Shown here: in pieces, positions 34,999-43,807 of the stretch
Layout: each line of letters starts with the position of its first letter
Position numbering within the stretch: position 1 is the first letter of the stretch
From: Glycomyces lechevalierae
GTDB taxonomy: Bacteria > Actinomycetota > Actinomycetes > Mycobacteriales > Micromonosporaceae
Direction: 5' to 3'
NCBI RefSeq assembly: GCF_027622945.1
Contig: NZ_JAPZVQ010000004.1
Location: 217,081-281,080, forward strand
DNA: 64,000 nucleotides
The notes under the pieces: model-generated
The model's input: the letters and a program-made list of their open reading frames with translations, nothing else
Database searches by the model: none
Told to the model about the DNA's origin: nothing
Translations under genes and position numbers: made by a program

Positions 34999-37311
34999 AT
35001 GCCTTACCGCCCGCCGCTGGTCGCCCGCGAGTTCTTCGTCGCCGACCCCCCGGAGCTTCCCCAGCGAGCCGTCGGCGAGCCGGGTCTGTCCGCCGTCACG
35101 AGCGCCGAGGTGGCCGAGACCGGCCCCGCCTCGATCCTGCTGAAGGCCACGACGAACGCGGGGGAGGAGCTGTACATCGGGCTCGCCGCGGTCGCCGAGG
35201 GCGTCGTGCGCACCCGCCTCTCCGCCGACCCCGCGGCCCGCCCCGACGCCGAGAAGATCATCGAGCTGGTCCACTCCGGCGCCTACGCCGAGGCGAGCAT
35301 CGAAGTGGACGGGGACACCGTCGTCGTCGACGCCGGCGCCGTGCGCGCCGTCGCCACCCTCGCCACCTGGTCGCTCAAGTACACCGACGCGGCCGGCAGG
35401 ACCCTCCTCGTCCAGAACCCCGGCGAGACCGACATCTCGGGCCGCATGCGCTCGCTCCCCTTCGGCCGGTCCCTCGTGGACGGCCAGCCGGTCGCCTACC
35501 ACGAGTCGTTCACCCCCGGACCGGACGAGGCCTTCGCGGGCTTCGGCGAGCGGTTCGCGCCGCTGAACGCGCGTGGCCAGCGCCCGGTGATGTGGAACTT
35601 CGACGCGTTCGGCTCGGAGTCGATCCGCGCGTACAAGAACGTCCCGATCTTCGTCTCCGACCGCGGCTACGGCGTGCTCGTCAACTCCGGCGCGCCCGTC
35701 GAGTTCGACATGGCGCAGGCGACCCACTCGGCCGTCGAGTTCGTCGTGCCGGACGCGGTCATGGAGTACTTCGTGCTGGGCGGCGCCCCGGCCGAGGTCC
35801 TGGACCGGTTCAACGGCCTGACCTCGCGTCCCTCGCTGCCGCCGAAGTGGGCCTTCGGCACCTGGATCTCCTCGGGCTTCTTCGTGGACACCGCCGAGCG
35901 GGTCATGGAGCGCGCCAAGAAGATCCGCGAGCGCGGCATCCCCTGCGACGTGCTGCACCTGGACACGTTCTGGCAGCGCGAGCCGCACTGGTCGGACATG
36001 CAGTGGGACGACGAGAGCTTCCCCGACCCGCAGGGCATGCTCGCGGCGCTGGAGGAGCAGGGCTTCAAGGTCTGCCTCTGGATGAACTCGTACATCTCCG
36101 CCAAGTCCGCGGTGTTCGCCGAGGGCGACGAGCGCGGCTACTTCCTGAAGAACGCCAAGGGCGAGACCTATGTGGCCGACGTCTGGAACGGCTCGCACGA
36201 GGCCAGCGGCATCGTCGACTTCACGAACCCGGACGCGACCGCGTGGTGGAAGGAGCTGCTGCGCGGCCCGCTGCAGGCCGGTGCGGCGCTGTACAAGACC
36301 GACTTCGCCGAGGGCGTGCCCGCTGACGCGGTGGCGTTCAACGGCATGAGCGGCACCGAGCTGCACAACGTGTACACGCTCCTCTACAACGACGCGGTGG
36401 TCGAGGTGACCCGCGAGGTCAACGGCCACGAGCTGGTCTGGGCGCGTTCGTCGTTCCTGGGCGGGCAGCGCCACTCCGCGCAGTGGTCGGGCGACGTGCA
36501 GACCACGTGGAACGGCCTGGGCGGCACCATCCGCGGCGGCCTCTCGCACGGCCTCTCGGGCATCCCGTTCTGGTCGCACGACACCGGCGGCTTCAACGGC
36601 ACGCCCACGAACGACCTGTACATCCGCTGGGCCCAGTTCGGCGCGCTCTCGCCGCTGCTGCGCTACCACGGCACGACGACCCGCGAGCTGTGGGAGTTCT
36701 CCGAGGAGGCCGAGCGCCTCGCGGTGGAGTCGCTGCAGCTGCGGTACTCGCTGATGCCGTACATCTACTCCGCGGCGGTGCACGCCTCGCGGACCGGCGA
36801 GCCGGTCCTGCGCGCGCTCAATGTGGACGACCCGGGCGACCCGGTGGCGTGGAACGCCGACCAGGAGTACCGCTTCGGCAAGGACCTCCTCGTCGCGCCG
36901 GTGAACGACCCGTCGGGCGAGCGCAAGGTCTACCTGCCCGAGGGCCGGTGGATCGACTTCTGGACCAAGGCGGTCCACGAGGGCGGGCGCTACATCGACA
37001 CCAAGCACGGCCTGGAGACCTTCCCGGTGTTCGTGCGCTACGGCGCGATCCTCCCGCGCGTCGCGCCGGGCGCGACCATCGGCGACGGCGCGTTCGAGGG
37101 CATCACCCTCGAAGTCTGGGGCACTCCGGACCGCGGGATCGTGATCAGCGACGTCGACGGCGACACGACCGTGGACGTCGTTCAGAAGCAGAGCGAAACA
37201 GTTTCAGAAACTGTTGTGACCCTGGTGTCGACAGGCCCGGCGGATATCGCTAATGTGAGCGTCGTAGATGTTGCGGGCAAGCCCGCGAACGTGGAGCTGG
37301 AGCGTAACTAG
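34999..37311 (+). CDS. GH31 alpha-xylosidase (YicI-like)
   Basis: 770 residues, ATG with AGGAG nine bases upstream. It removes alpha-linked xylose from xyloglucan oligomers or isoprimeverose. The catalytic nucleophile is Asp435 in YKTDFAEG and the acid/base Asp499 in QWSGDVQTTW, both at YicI-like positions; the KTDF signature favours alpha-xylosidase over alpha-glucosidase. No signal peptide, so it acts on imported sugar. The stop abuts the xylB ATG, making an operon GH31-xylB-xylA. The last 40 codons include an AT-rich palindrome at 37197-37215. Confidence 0.93.
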   Translation: MPYRPPLVAREFFVADPPELPQRAVGEPGLSAVTSAEVAETGPASILLKATTNAGEELYIGLAAVAEGVVRTRLSADPAARPDAEKIIELVHSGAYAEASIEVDGDTVVVDAGAVRAVATLATWSLKYTDAAGRTLLVQNPGETDISGRMRSLPFGRSLVDGQPVAYHESFTPGPDEAFAGFGERFAPLNARGQRPVMWNFDAFGSESIRAYKNVPIFVSDRGYGVLVNSGAPVEFDMAQATHSAVEFVVPDAVMEYFVLGGAPAEVLDRFNGLTSRPSLPPKWAFGTWISSGFFVDTAERVMERAKKIRERGIPCDVLHLDTFWQREPHWSDMQWDDESFPDPQGMLAALEEQGFKVCLWMNSYISAKSAVFAEGDERGYFLKNAKGETYVADVWNGSHEASGIVDFTNPDATAWWKELLRGPLQAGAALYKTDFAEGVPADAVAFNGMSGTELHNVYTLLYNDAVVEVTREVNGHELVWARSSFLGGQRHSAQWSGDVQTTWNGLGGTIRGGLSHGLSGIPFWSHDTGGFNGTPTNDLYIRWAQFGALSPLLRYHGTTTRELWEFSEEAERLAVESLQLRYSLMPYIYSAAVHASRTGEPVLRALNVDDPGDPVAWNADQEYRFGKDLLVAPVNDPSGERKVYLPEGRWIDFWTKAVHEGGRYIDTKHGLETFPVFVRYGAILPRVAPGATIGDGAFEGITLEVWGTPDRGIVISDVDGDTTVDVVQKQSETVSETVVTLVSTGPADIANVSVVDVAGKPANVELERN
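37197..37215. promoter_or_regulatory. AT-rich palindrome inside the 3' end of the GH31 gene
   Basis: AACAGTTT-CAG-AAACTGTT, 8-bp perfect arms, 97 bases before xylB. The codons across it (GAA ACA GTT TCA GAA ACT GTT) are unusual for this gene, which otherwise ends codons in G or C. It may be a protein binding site or a hairpin affecting xylB and xylA expression. Confidence 0.4.
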
Positions 37312-38706
37312 ATGACCTTGGTGGCCGGAGTCGACTCATCGACGCAGTCGACGAAAGTGTTGTTGGTCGAAGCCGAGACCGGCGAGATCGTCGACTCCGG
37401 TCGCGCCTCCCACCCGGACGGGACCGAGTGCCCGCCCGAAGCGTGGTGGGAGGCGCTCCAGGAGGCCGGCAAAGGCCTGCTGGACCGCGCTGAGGCCGTG
37501 GCCGTCGCCGGGCAGCAGCACGGCATGGTCGCGCTCGACGCGGACGACCAGGTCGTGCGGCCCGCGCTGCTGTGGAACGACACCCGCTCGGCCCCGCAGG
37601 CCGAGCGGCTGACCGCCGAGCACGGCGGCCCCGAAGCCTGGGCCGCCGACACCGGCCTGGTCCTCGCGGCGTCCTTCACCGCCACGAAACTCGCCTGGCT
37701 CGCCGAGAACGAGCCCGAAAACGCGGCGAAAACTGTTTCGGTGATGCTCCCGCACGACTGGCTCACCATGAAGCTCCGCGGCGTCACCGCCGCCGAGGCG
37801 ACGACCGACCGCTCGGACGCCTCCGGCACCGGCTACTGGTCGCCCGCCACGGGCGGCTACGTGCGCGACCGGCTCGTCCAGGCCTTCGGCCGCGACCTCG
37901 CGCTCCCGCGCGTCGCCGCCCCGAACGAGATCGTCGGCCGCACCGCCTCCGGCGCGGCGGTCGCGCCCGGCACCGGCGACAACGCCGGCGCCGCGCTCGG
38001 CCTCGGCCTCGGGCCCGGCGACGTGGCCGTCTCGCTCGGCACCTCGGGCACCGTCTTCGGCGTCTCCGACGTCCCCGCCGCCGACGCCTCCGGGCTCGTG
38101 GCCGGGTTCGCCGACGCCACCGGCCGGTTCCTGCCGCTCGTGTGCACCCTCAACGCCGCCCGCGTCCTCGACACCTTCCGGTCCCTCCTCGGCGTCGACC
38201 ACGCCGAGTTCGACCGGCTCGCGCTCGCCGCCGAGCCCGGCTCCGGAGGCCTCACCCTCCTGCCGTACCTCGACGGCGAACGGACCCCCAAGCGCCCGGG
38301 CGCCACCGGGGTCCTCGCCGGGCTCACGACCGGCGCGACCCGCGAAGACCTCGCCCGCGCCGCCGTCGAAGGCATGCTCTCGGCCCAGGCCGACGGGCTC
38401 GCCGCCATGGCCGCCCAAGGACTCACGGCGAAGCGCGTCCTCCTCATCGGCGGCGCGTCCGCCTCCGAGGCCGTGCGCCGCATCGCCCCGAGCGTCTTCG
38501 GCGTCGACGTCGAAGTGCCCCCGTCGGCCGAATACGTGGCCCTCGGCGCCGCCAAGCAGGCAGCATGGGCGTTGACGGGCGCCAAGACCCCGCCACAGTG
38601 GAAGACAGGCGACACCGCGCGGCTCACCGGCACGGCCGCCGCCAATGTGTCAGAGCAGTACGCGACGCTCCGGGACGAGACCTCGTCCTGGGCCGCACAC
38701 CAATGA
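37312..38706 (+). CDS. xylB: Xylulokinase
   Basis: 464 residues. It phosphorylates D-xylulose to xylulose 5-phosphate. The FGGY-kinase features are present: N-terminal phosphate loop [17 protein letters not shown], substrate motif [24 protein letters not shown], second ATP-binding region [13 protein letters not shown] and the C-terminal [20 protein letters not shown] follows the GH31 stop with no gap, and GGAG of the GH31 end serves as ribosome site. It is 14 bases upstream of xylA. Confidence 0.95.
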   Translation: MTLVAGVDSSTQSTKVLLVEAETGEIVDSGRASHPDGTECPPEAWWEALQEAGKGLLDRAEAVAVAGQQHGMVALDADDQVVRPALLWNDTRSAPQAERLTAEHGGPEAWAADTGLVLAASFTATKLAWLAENEPENAAKTVSVMLPHDWLTMKLRGVTAAEATTDRSDASGTGYWSPATGGYVRDRLVQAFGRDLALPRVAAPNEIVGRTASGAAVAPGTGDNAGAALGLGLGPGDVAVSLGTSGTVFGVSDVPAADASGLVAGFADATGRFLPLVCTLNAARVLDTFRSLLGVDHAEFDRLALAAEPGSGGLTLLPYLDGERTPKRPGATGVLAGLTTGATREDLARAAVEGMLSAQADGLAAMAAQGLTAKRVLLIGGASASEAVRRIAPSVFGVDVEVPPSAEYVALGAAKQAAWALTGAKTPPQWKTGDTARLTGTAAANVSEQYATLRDETSSWAAHQ

Positions 38707-38720
38707 GAAAAGGACAGATC

Positions 38721-39893
38721 ATGACCGACAAGTACGCACCGGTGCCCGAGGACAAGTTCTCCTTCGGCATCTGGACGGTCGGCTGGGCGGCTCAGGACGT
38801 CTTCGGCTCGGCCACCCGCGAGGCCATGAGCGCCGACCGCGCCGTGCGCAAGCTCGCCGAGATCGGCGCCTACGGCGTCAACTTCCACGACAACGACGTG
38901 TTCGACTTCGACGCCTCCGAAGCCGAGCGCGACGCCAAGGTCGGCGCGTTCCGCAAGGCCCTCGACGAGACCGGCCTCAAGGTCACCACCGCGACCACCA
39001 ACCTCTTCAGCCACCCGATCTTCAAAGACGGCGGCTTCACCCACAACGACCGCGACGTGCGCCGCTTCGCCATCTCGAAGGTCATGCGCAACATCGACCT
39101 CGCCGCCGAGCTCGGCGCCGAGATCTACGTCGCGTGGGGCGGCCGCGAAGGCGCCGAGTACGGCGGCTCCAAGGACATCCAGTCCGCGCTGTCCCGCATG
39201 AAGGAAGCCTTCGACACCCTCGGCGCCTACGTCACCGAGCAGGGCTACGACCTCCGCTTCGCCATCGAGCCGAAGCCGAACGAGCCCCGCGGCAACATCC
39301 TGCTGCCGACCATCGGCCACGCCCTCGCGTTCATCAACGAGCTCGAGCAGCCCGAGCTGACCGGCCTCAACCCCGAGATCGGGCACGAGGAGATGGCGGG
39401 CCTCGACTACGCCGCCGGCATCCGCCAGGCCATGTGGCACGGCAAGCTCTACCACATCGACCTCAACGGCCAGACCGGTCCGCGCTTCGACCAGGACCTG
39501 CGCTTCGGCGCCGGCAACGTCGGCGGGGCGTTCTGGACCGTCGACGCGGTCGAAGAGGGCATCGCCAAGGGCCAGTACAACGGCCCCGTGCACTTCGACT
39601 TCAAGCCCCCGCGCACCGAGGACGACAACGGCGTGTGGGTCTCGGCCGCCGCCTGCATGCGCAACTACAAGATCCTGCAGGAGAAGGTCCGCGCCTTCCG
39701 CGCCGACCCCGAGGTCCAGCAGGCCCTCACGGACGCGCGCGTCGACCAGCTCGCGACCCCCACCTTGGCTGAAGGCGAGACCTGGGCCGACCTGAAGGAC
39801 GTCAAGGTCGACGTCGACGGCCTCGCCGCCAAGGGCATGGCCTTCGAGCGCCTCGACCAGCTCGCCCTCGAGCACCTCTACGGTGTTCGTTAG
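38721..39893 (+). CDS. xylA: Xylose isomerase
   Basis: 390 residues, the class I length typical of actinomycetes. It converts D-xylose to D-xylulose. Markers are all present: [10 protein letters not shown] (catalytic His with Asp), [33 protein letters not shown] (metal-binding Glu), [16 protein letters not shown], and [25 protein letters not shown] has AAAGGA six bases upstream. Last gene of the GH31-xylB-xylA operon; a 17-bp terminator stem follows. Confidence 0.98.
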   Translation: MTDKYAPVPEDKFSFGIWTVGWAAQDVFGSATREAMSADRAVRKLAEIGAYGVNFHDNDVFDFDASEAERDAKVGAFRKALDETGLKVTTATTNLFSHPIFKDGGFTHNDRDVRRFAISKVMRNIDLAAELGAEIYVAWGGREGAEYGGSKDIQSALSRMKEAFDTLGAYVTEQGYDLRFAIEPKPNEPRGNILLPTIGHALAFINELEQPELTGLNPEIGHEEMAGLDYAAGIRQAMWHGKLYHIDLNGQTGPRFDQDLRFGAGNVGGAFWTVDAVEEGIAKGQYNGPVHFDFKPPRTEDDNGVWVSAAACMRNYKILQEKVRAFRADPEVQQALTDARVDQLATPTLAEGETWADLKDVKVDVDGLAAKGMAFERLDQLALEHLYGVR

Positions 39894-39907
39894 GACGCAA
39901 GGAAAAT

Positions 39908-39945
39908 GCGATCGGGCCCGGAGCTTCCGCTCCGGGCCCGATCGC
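39908..39945 (+). terminator. Terminator after xylA
   Basis: Perfect 17-bp stem, 39908-39924 with 39929-39945, tetraloop TTCC, 14 bases after the stop. Confidence 0.82.
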
Positions 39946-40156
39946 TACCCCACACCCATCAATTGGATTCGACTCGCCGTGCGGCGCGTCAACCCTCACG
40001 AGGGTATTTACCCATGCACAGAACAGAAGGGGCGGGGGCTCTGCGTTCCACGCGAGAACCATTAGAGGTTCATTGGAACCTCAGCGCCACTCGCCCGTCG
40101 TCGGGTCGTACACCGCGGGCGCGTCCGCCTGCGGCGAGCGGGAAGCCTGCGGGGGG

Positions 40157-40705
40157 CTAGCGCTCCACGGGCGCCGTCGGCGCGGGCGGGTGCTCCGGCT
40201 CGGCCAGGACCTTCTGCCAGATGCCCACGCCCACCCACGAACCGTGCTTGAACCCGGCGTCCCGGATGCTGCCCAGCAGCTCGAAACCGAACCGGGTGTG
40301 CAGTGCCTCGGAGCCGGGGTTGGGCTGCGAGATCTGGGCCATCACACTGCGGAAGCCCTGCTGCTCAAGGCGTTTCAGCAGTTCGCCGTACAGGAGCGAG
40401 CCGATGCCCAGGCCCTGGTGGTCCGGGGAGACGTACACCGTCGACTCCGCCGTCCACGCGTACGCCTGCTTCGGCCGCCACGGGCTCGCGTACGCCAGCC
40501 CCGCCACGGCCCCGCCGACCTCCGCCACGAGGTACGGGAAGCGGTCCGCGTTCGCCGTGAACTGCTCCGCCCACTCCTCGGGCTCGTACGGCTCCGTGCG
40601 GAAGTTGCTCGTCGACTCGGCGATGTAGTGGTTGAGGATCGCGCTGGCCGCAGGCGCGTCCCCGACCTGCGCGAAGCGCACGGCCACGGCGTCACTGGTG
40701 CTCAT
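40157..40705 (-). CDS. GNAT acetyltransferase, phosphinothricin acetyltransferase-like
   Basis: 182 residues from ATG. The PAT/Bar branch of GNAT is suggested by ILNHYIAESTSNFRTEPYEPEEW near the N-terminus, the acetyl-CoA loop TVYVSPDHQGLGIGSLLYGELL, and FELLGSIRDAGFKHGSWVGVGIWQ near the end. Such enzymes acetylate the amino group of glutamate analogues or amino acids. TAGTCT eight bases upstream of ATG on the minus strand suggests a leaderless message. Beyond the stop, another frame encodes APAVYDPTTGEWR, which looks like a protein end. The frame also stays open upstream to 40798. Confidence 0.87.
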   Translation of the reverse strand: MSTSDAVAVRFAQVGDAPAASAILNHYIAESTSNFRTEPYEPEEWAEQFTANADRFPYLVAEVGGAVAGLAYASPWRPKQAYAWTAESTVYVSPDHQGLGIGSLLYGELLKRLEQQGFRSVMAQISQPNPGSEALHTRFGFELLGSIRDAGFKHGSWVGVGIWQKVLAEPEHPPAPTAPVER

Positions 40706-40808
40706 GACAGCAAAGACTATCCAGTGGCGGGCTCGGTACCGGGCCGCGATCCCGTCAGGCGGTCGATGCCACAAGGGCACTCGCCACGGCGTCTTCACCG
40801 CGCCGGCG

Positions 40809-41297
40809 TCACCAGACCGTGCTCGGCCGCCACATGCAGCCGGACGGACGCAGGCCGCCCGTCGCCCGGAAGTCCTCCACCGCCCGCGCCAGCGTGCTCA
40901 GCGCGATGTGCGCGTCCGGCGGGAACGTGCTCTCCGTCGCCATGTCCCGGTACAGCCGCAGGTGAGGGGCTTGCGGCTCGTTCGAGAAGGTGACCCAGGC
41001 GCCGGGACCGTAGTCCTCGCCGCCCGGCCCGTAGTAGGCCAGCGCCCCGACCTCCGCGGCCTTGTCCGCGATGATCTTGAGGCCGTGGTCGGGCCGGCCG
41101 CCGGGCGCGTAGCCGGGCCGGTCGCGCACGAGCGCGGTCGCGACCTGGAGCAGGTCCGCGGCGACGATCGTGGCCACCGCGGCGGCGACGCCGTCGGGAT
41201 CCTGGGCGAGGAGCACCTGGGCCCCGTTGTCGCGGGTCTCGAGCCGGAACTCGACGCAGTATCCGGCGATGTGCGCGCCCGCGGGGCCAGGACTCAT
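40809..41297 (-). CDS. Imm1-like immunity protein, orphan
   Basis: 162 residues from ATG with AAGGAG seven bases upstream. The C-terminal half matches the pattern I know from Imm1 proteins of polymorphic toxin systems: GALAYYGPGGEDYGPGAWVTFS, then FPPDAHIALSTLARAVEDFRATGGLRPSGCMW. Imm1 proteins neutralise deaminase-type toxins of contact-dependent or secreted systems. No toxin, WXG100 or Rhs gene is nearby. The family call is from memory of the pattern, so it is moderate only. An ATG 84 bases upstream is also in frame. Confidence 0.55.
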   Translation of the reverse strand: MSPGPAGAHIAGYCVEFRLETRDNGAQVLLAQDPDGVAAAVATIVAADLLQVATALVRDRPGYAPGGRPDHGLKIIADKAAEVGALAYYGPGGEDYGPGAWVTFSNEPQAPHLRLYRDMATESTFPPDAHIALSTLARAVEDFRATGGLRPSGCMWRPSTVW

Positions 41298-41457
41298 GGG
41301 GGGCTCTCCTTCCGGGTCGCGGGACTCGGCAGTGCGGGACTGGGAATCGTGGTGGTAATCGAGACTGATCGCCATGGCGGACACCGCACCTCACAATCGG
41401 GGTTTTGTGAACGACAGTACGTGCGCGATCGGGTCGTATGTTCGATCAGTCGGGAAC

Positions 41458-41489
41458 TTGACAGAAAAGCACTGATAAAGCCCTGATAT
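41458..41489 (+). promoter_or_regulatory. Candidate promoter before the SARP relic
   Basis: A consensus TTGACA at 41458-41463 with TGATAT 20 bases further (41484-41489). The spacing is longer than ideal. It would have served the truncated regulator gene at 41590. Confidence 0.35.
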
Positions 41490-41589
41490 GCCGTGACAAC
41501 CTGTTCATGCAAGTAGCAGATTCCACTGGGGAGTCGCCGCGGATCGGACCGGCGCCCCGCGAACCCGCACGGCGCGGCAAGCGGACCGC

Positions 41590-41745
41590 ATGCGAGTGGA
41601 ACTGCTGGGGCCGTTGCGAGTCCTCGACGAGCACGGGATCGAGGTCGCCGTGCCCGCCGGACGCCGGCGCGCTCTCCTCGCCCTCGACGCCGCCGTCGTC
41701 CCGGCCGCCGCCCTCACCGCTGCGTTCTCCGCCCGAGACAACTGA
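41590..41745 (+). pseudogene. Relic of a SARP/AfsR-type (BTAD) regulator
   Basis: ATG opens a 51-codon frame starting MRVELLGPLRVLDEHGIEVAV and continuing PAGRRRALLAL. This is the characteristic first strand-turn-strand and helix of the SARP winged-helix DNA-binding domain. After LALDAAVVPAAALTAAFSARDN the frame stops, where intact proteins continue for 250 or more residues. No further homology is visible before the convergent ABC operon, so most of the gene is deleted. It directly abuts the terminator of that operon, which suggests a deletion junction there. Confidence 0.6.
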
Positions 41746-41778
41746 AAGGGCCGCCTCCGCGATGCGGAGACGGCCCTT
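41746..41778. terminator. Terminator of the ABC importer operon
   Basis: Stem of 8 plus 6 pairs with one mismatch, 41746-41760 with 41764-41778, loop GAT. It lies 21 bases beyond the minus-strand permease stop and immediately after the SARP relic stop. Confidence 0.7.
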
Positions 41779-41799
41779 CTCACCAGGGGGAGCTTTCCA

Positions 41800-42741
41800 T
41801 CAGCCCTTGATCGCGCCGGTGATGACGGCCTTGGTGAAGTGCTTCTGGATGAACGGGTACATGATCACGATCGGGATGATCGTGCAGACGACCACGGCCA
41901 TCTTCAGCGCCGAGTCCGGGGCGGCGGACTGGTACTGGCTCACGTTCGCCGCCGCGCCGGGCAGGCCCTGCGTCGACATGAGCATGCGCTGCAGCACGAC
42001 CTGGATCGGCTGCGTGTCCAGGCCCGGGATGTACAGCACGGCCGAGAAGTAGATGTTCCAGTAGCCGACCGCGTAGAACAGCGCGATGACCGCGAGGATC
42101 GCCTTCGACATCGGCAGCACGATCTTGAACAGGGTGCGGAACTCGCCCGCGCCGTCCATGCGCGCCGCGTCCAGCAGCTCGGTCGGCACGCTGTTCATGA
42201 AGAACGAGCGCAGCACGATCAGGTTGAAGGCGCTCAACGCCATCGGCAGGATGATCGACAGGTAGTTGTCGAACAGGCCCAGCTTCTGCACGACCAGGAA
42301 GCTCGGGTACAGGCCCGGCGCGAACAGGAACGTGAAGAGCACGAGCATGAGCAGCGGCCGGTGCAGGAGCGAGCCGGGCCGCGAGAGCCCGTACGCCGCA
42401 CCGATGGTGAGGACCATGCTGAGCGCGGTGCCGCCGACCGTGAGGCCGATCGTCAGGATCAGCGACTTGGTGAGCGCACCGCCGTCGAAGATCTCCTGGT
42501 AGGCCGCGAGGCTCACGTCGGTGGGGATGAGCAGCAGGTTGCCGCCGGCGGCCGTCAGCGACTGCTCGCTGGCGAAGCTGGTGGCCACGACCGCCCAGAT
42601 CGGCAGGACGATGGCCGCGCCGTAGCAGATCAGGAAGAGCGCCTTGACGAGCTTCCCGAGCAGCGACGGCTCCTCGTCCCAGACGGGGCGCGTGTTCTTC
42701 CGGGCGCTGCGGGGCTTGATCTTGGTGTCGATGGCGGTCAT
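41800..42741 (-). CDS. Carbohydrate ABC transporter permease (MalG/YtcP type)
   Basis: 313 residues, six membrane helices from about residue 30. The EAA loop for contact with the ATPase is ELLDAARMDGAGEFRTLFKIVLPMSKAILAVIALF. It closely resembles LplC/YtcP permeases that work with long, LplA-type binding proteins in oligosaccharide uptake. ATG overlaps the stop of the partner permease by 4 bp. The operon is binding protein, permease, permease on the minus strand. No ATPase is encoded, so a shared MsiK-type ATPase elsewhere is expected. Confidence 0.92.
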   Translation of the reverse strand: MTAIDTKIKPRSARKNTRPVWDEEPSLLGKLVKALFLICYGAAIVLPIWAVVATSFASEQSLTAAGGNLLLIPTDVSLAAYQEIFDGGALTKSLILTIGLTVGGTALSMVLTIGAAYGLSRPGSLLHRPLLMLVLFTFLFAPGLYPSFLVVQKLGLFDNYLSIILPMALSAFNLIVLRSFFMNSVPTELLDAARMDGAGEFRTLFKIVLPMSKAILAVIALFYAVGYWNIYFSAVLYIPGLDTQPIQVVLQRMLMSTQGLPGAAANVSQYQSAAPDSALKMAVVVCTIIPIVIMYPFIQKHFTKAVITGAIKG

Positions 42742-43721
42742 GACTTCTGGTAGATCCCTTGCTCTCCGAGGCGGTGCGCGACGTTGTTGGCGACGAGGAC
42801 GAGGATCAGTCCGATCACGCCCTTGAACAGGCCGGCCGCGGTGCCGAAGGACGGGCCCTCGGTGCCGATGACGCTGCGGTAGTAGATGAAGGTGTCGAGC
42901 ACTTCGGTGGTCTGGTAGCCGATCGCGTCGCGCTGGAGCTGGTACTGCTCGAAGCCGACGGTGAGGATCCCGCCGATGTGGAGGATCAGCAGCAGCACGA
43001 TCACCGGCCGGATGCCCGGCAGCGTGATGTGCCACATCCGCCGCCAGCGGCTCGCGCCGTCGACGGCCGCCGCCTCGTACAGGCTCGGGTTGATCGACGC
43101 CAGGGCGGCCAGGAAGATGATCATGCCCCAGCCGGCGTCCTTCCAGGCCCACTGCAGCCAGGCCAGGAAGAGGAACGTGTCCGGGTTCGACGTGAAGGAG
43201 AGCCGGTCGCCGCCGAGGCCGAGCAGCCAGTTGGAGACCAGGCCGTCCGAGCCGAGCGTCTGCACGAAGACCGTGACGACGAGGACCCACGAGAAGAAGT
43301 ACGGCAGGTACACGATCGACTGGAAGACGCTGCGCACCTTGGTGGAGACCACGCTGTGCATGACCAGCGCGAGGATGATCGACAGCGGGAAGAGGAACAG
43401 CAGGTTCGCGAACGAGTACTTCAGCGTGTTCAGCAGCGCCGGCGTGAAGTACGGGTTGGCGAAGAGCCGCTCGAACCAGGCGAAGCCCACCAGGGGGTTG
43501 TCCCAGAACGCGCGGTGGGGGCTGTAGTCCATGAACGCGATGATGTTCCAGGCCGAGGGCCAGTAGAAGAACACCGCGAGCTGGGCCATCGCGGGGAGCG
43601 TCATGAGCAGGAGCGGCCAGTCGGACCGGAACCGCTGGGCCACGGTCCGCTTGCGCCGGACAATGACGCGGCGTTCCTGCCCCGGGGAGGCCGGGGGCGC
43701 TGAAGTCTGGAGAGCTGCCAT
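42738..43721 (-). CDS. Carbohydrate ABC transporter permease (LplB type)
   Basis: 327 residues from ATG. Six helices; the EAA loop is SLYEAAAVDGASRWRRMWHITLPGIRPVIVLLLI. The sequence VFFYWPSAWNIIAFMDYSPHRAFWDNPLVGFAWFERLF is typical of LplB/YteP permeases, and the C-terminus NNVAHRLGEQGIYQ is a family trademark. It forms the channel with the downstream permease. No strong Shine-Dalgarno precedes it. A long frame continuing upstream through the binding-protein gene is a shadow. Confidence 0.93.
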   Translation of the reverse strand: MAALQTSAPPASPGQERRVIVRRKRTVAQRFRSDWPLLLMTLPAMAQLAVFFYWPSAWNIIAFMDYSPHRAFWDNPLVGFAWFERLFANPYFTPALLNTLKYSFANLLFLFPLSIILALVMHSVVSTKVRSVFQSIVYLPYFFSWVLVVTVFVQTLGSDGLVSNWLLGLGGDRLSFTSNPDTFLFLAWLQWAWKDAGWGMIIFLAALASINPSLYEAAAVDGASRWRRMWHITLPGIRPVIVLLLILHIGGILTVGFEQYQLQRDAIGYQTTEVLDTFIYYRSVIGTEGPSFGTAAGLFKGVIGLILVLVANNVAHRLGEQGIYQKS

Positions 43722-43766
43722 CGCTTGTGTGAAATCCAGTCGGTGAGTGCCTGTGCGGACGGGAAT

Positions 43767-43801
43767 GGCCGGACCGCGACCAGTGCGGTCGCGGCCCGGC
43801 C
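43767..43801 (-). terminator. Intercistronic hairpin between binding protein and permease
   Basis: 14-pair stem with one mismatch (43767-43781 with 43787-43801) in the 86-base gap after the binding-protein stop. Such hairpins in sugar ABC operons typically protect or partly terminate the message so that the binding protein exceeds the permeases. Confidence 0.55.
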
Positions 43802-43807
43802 GGGCGT

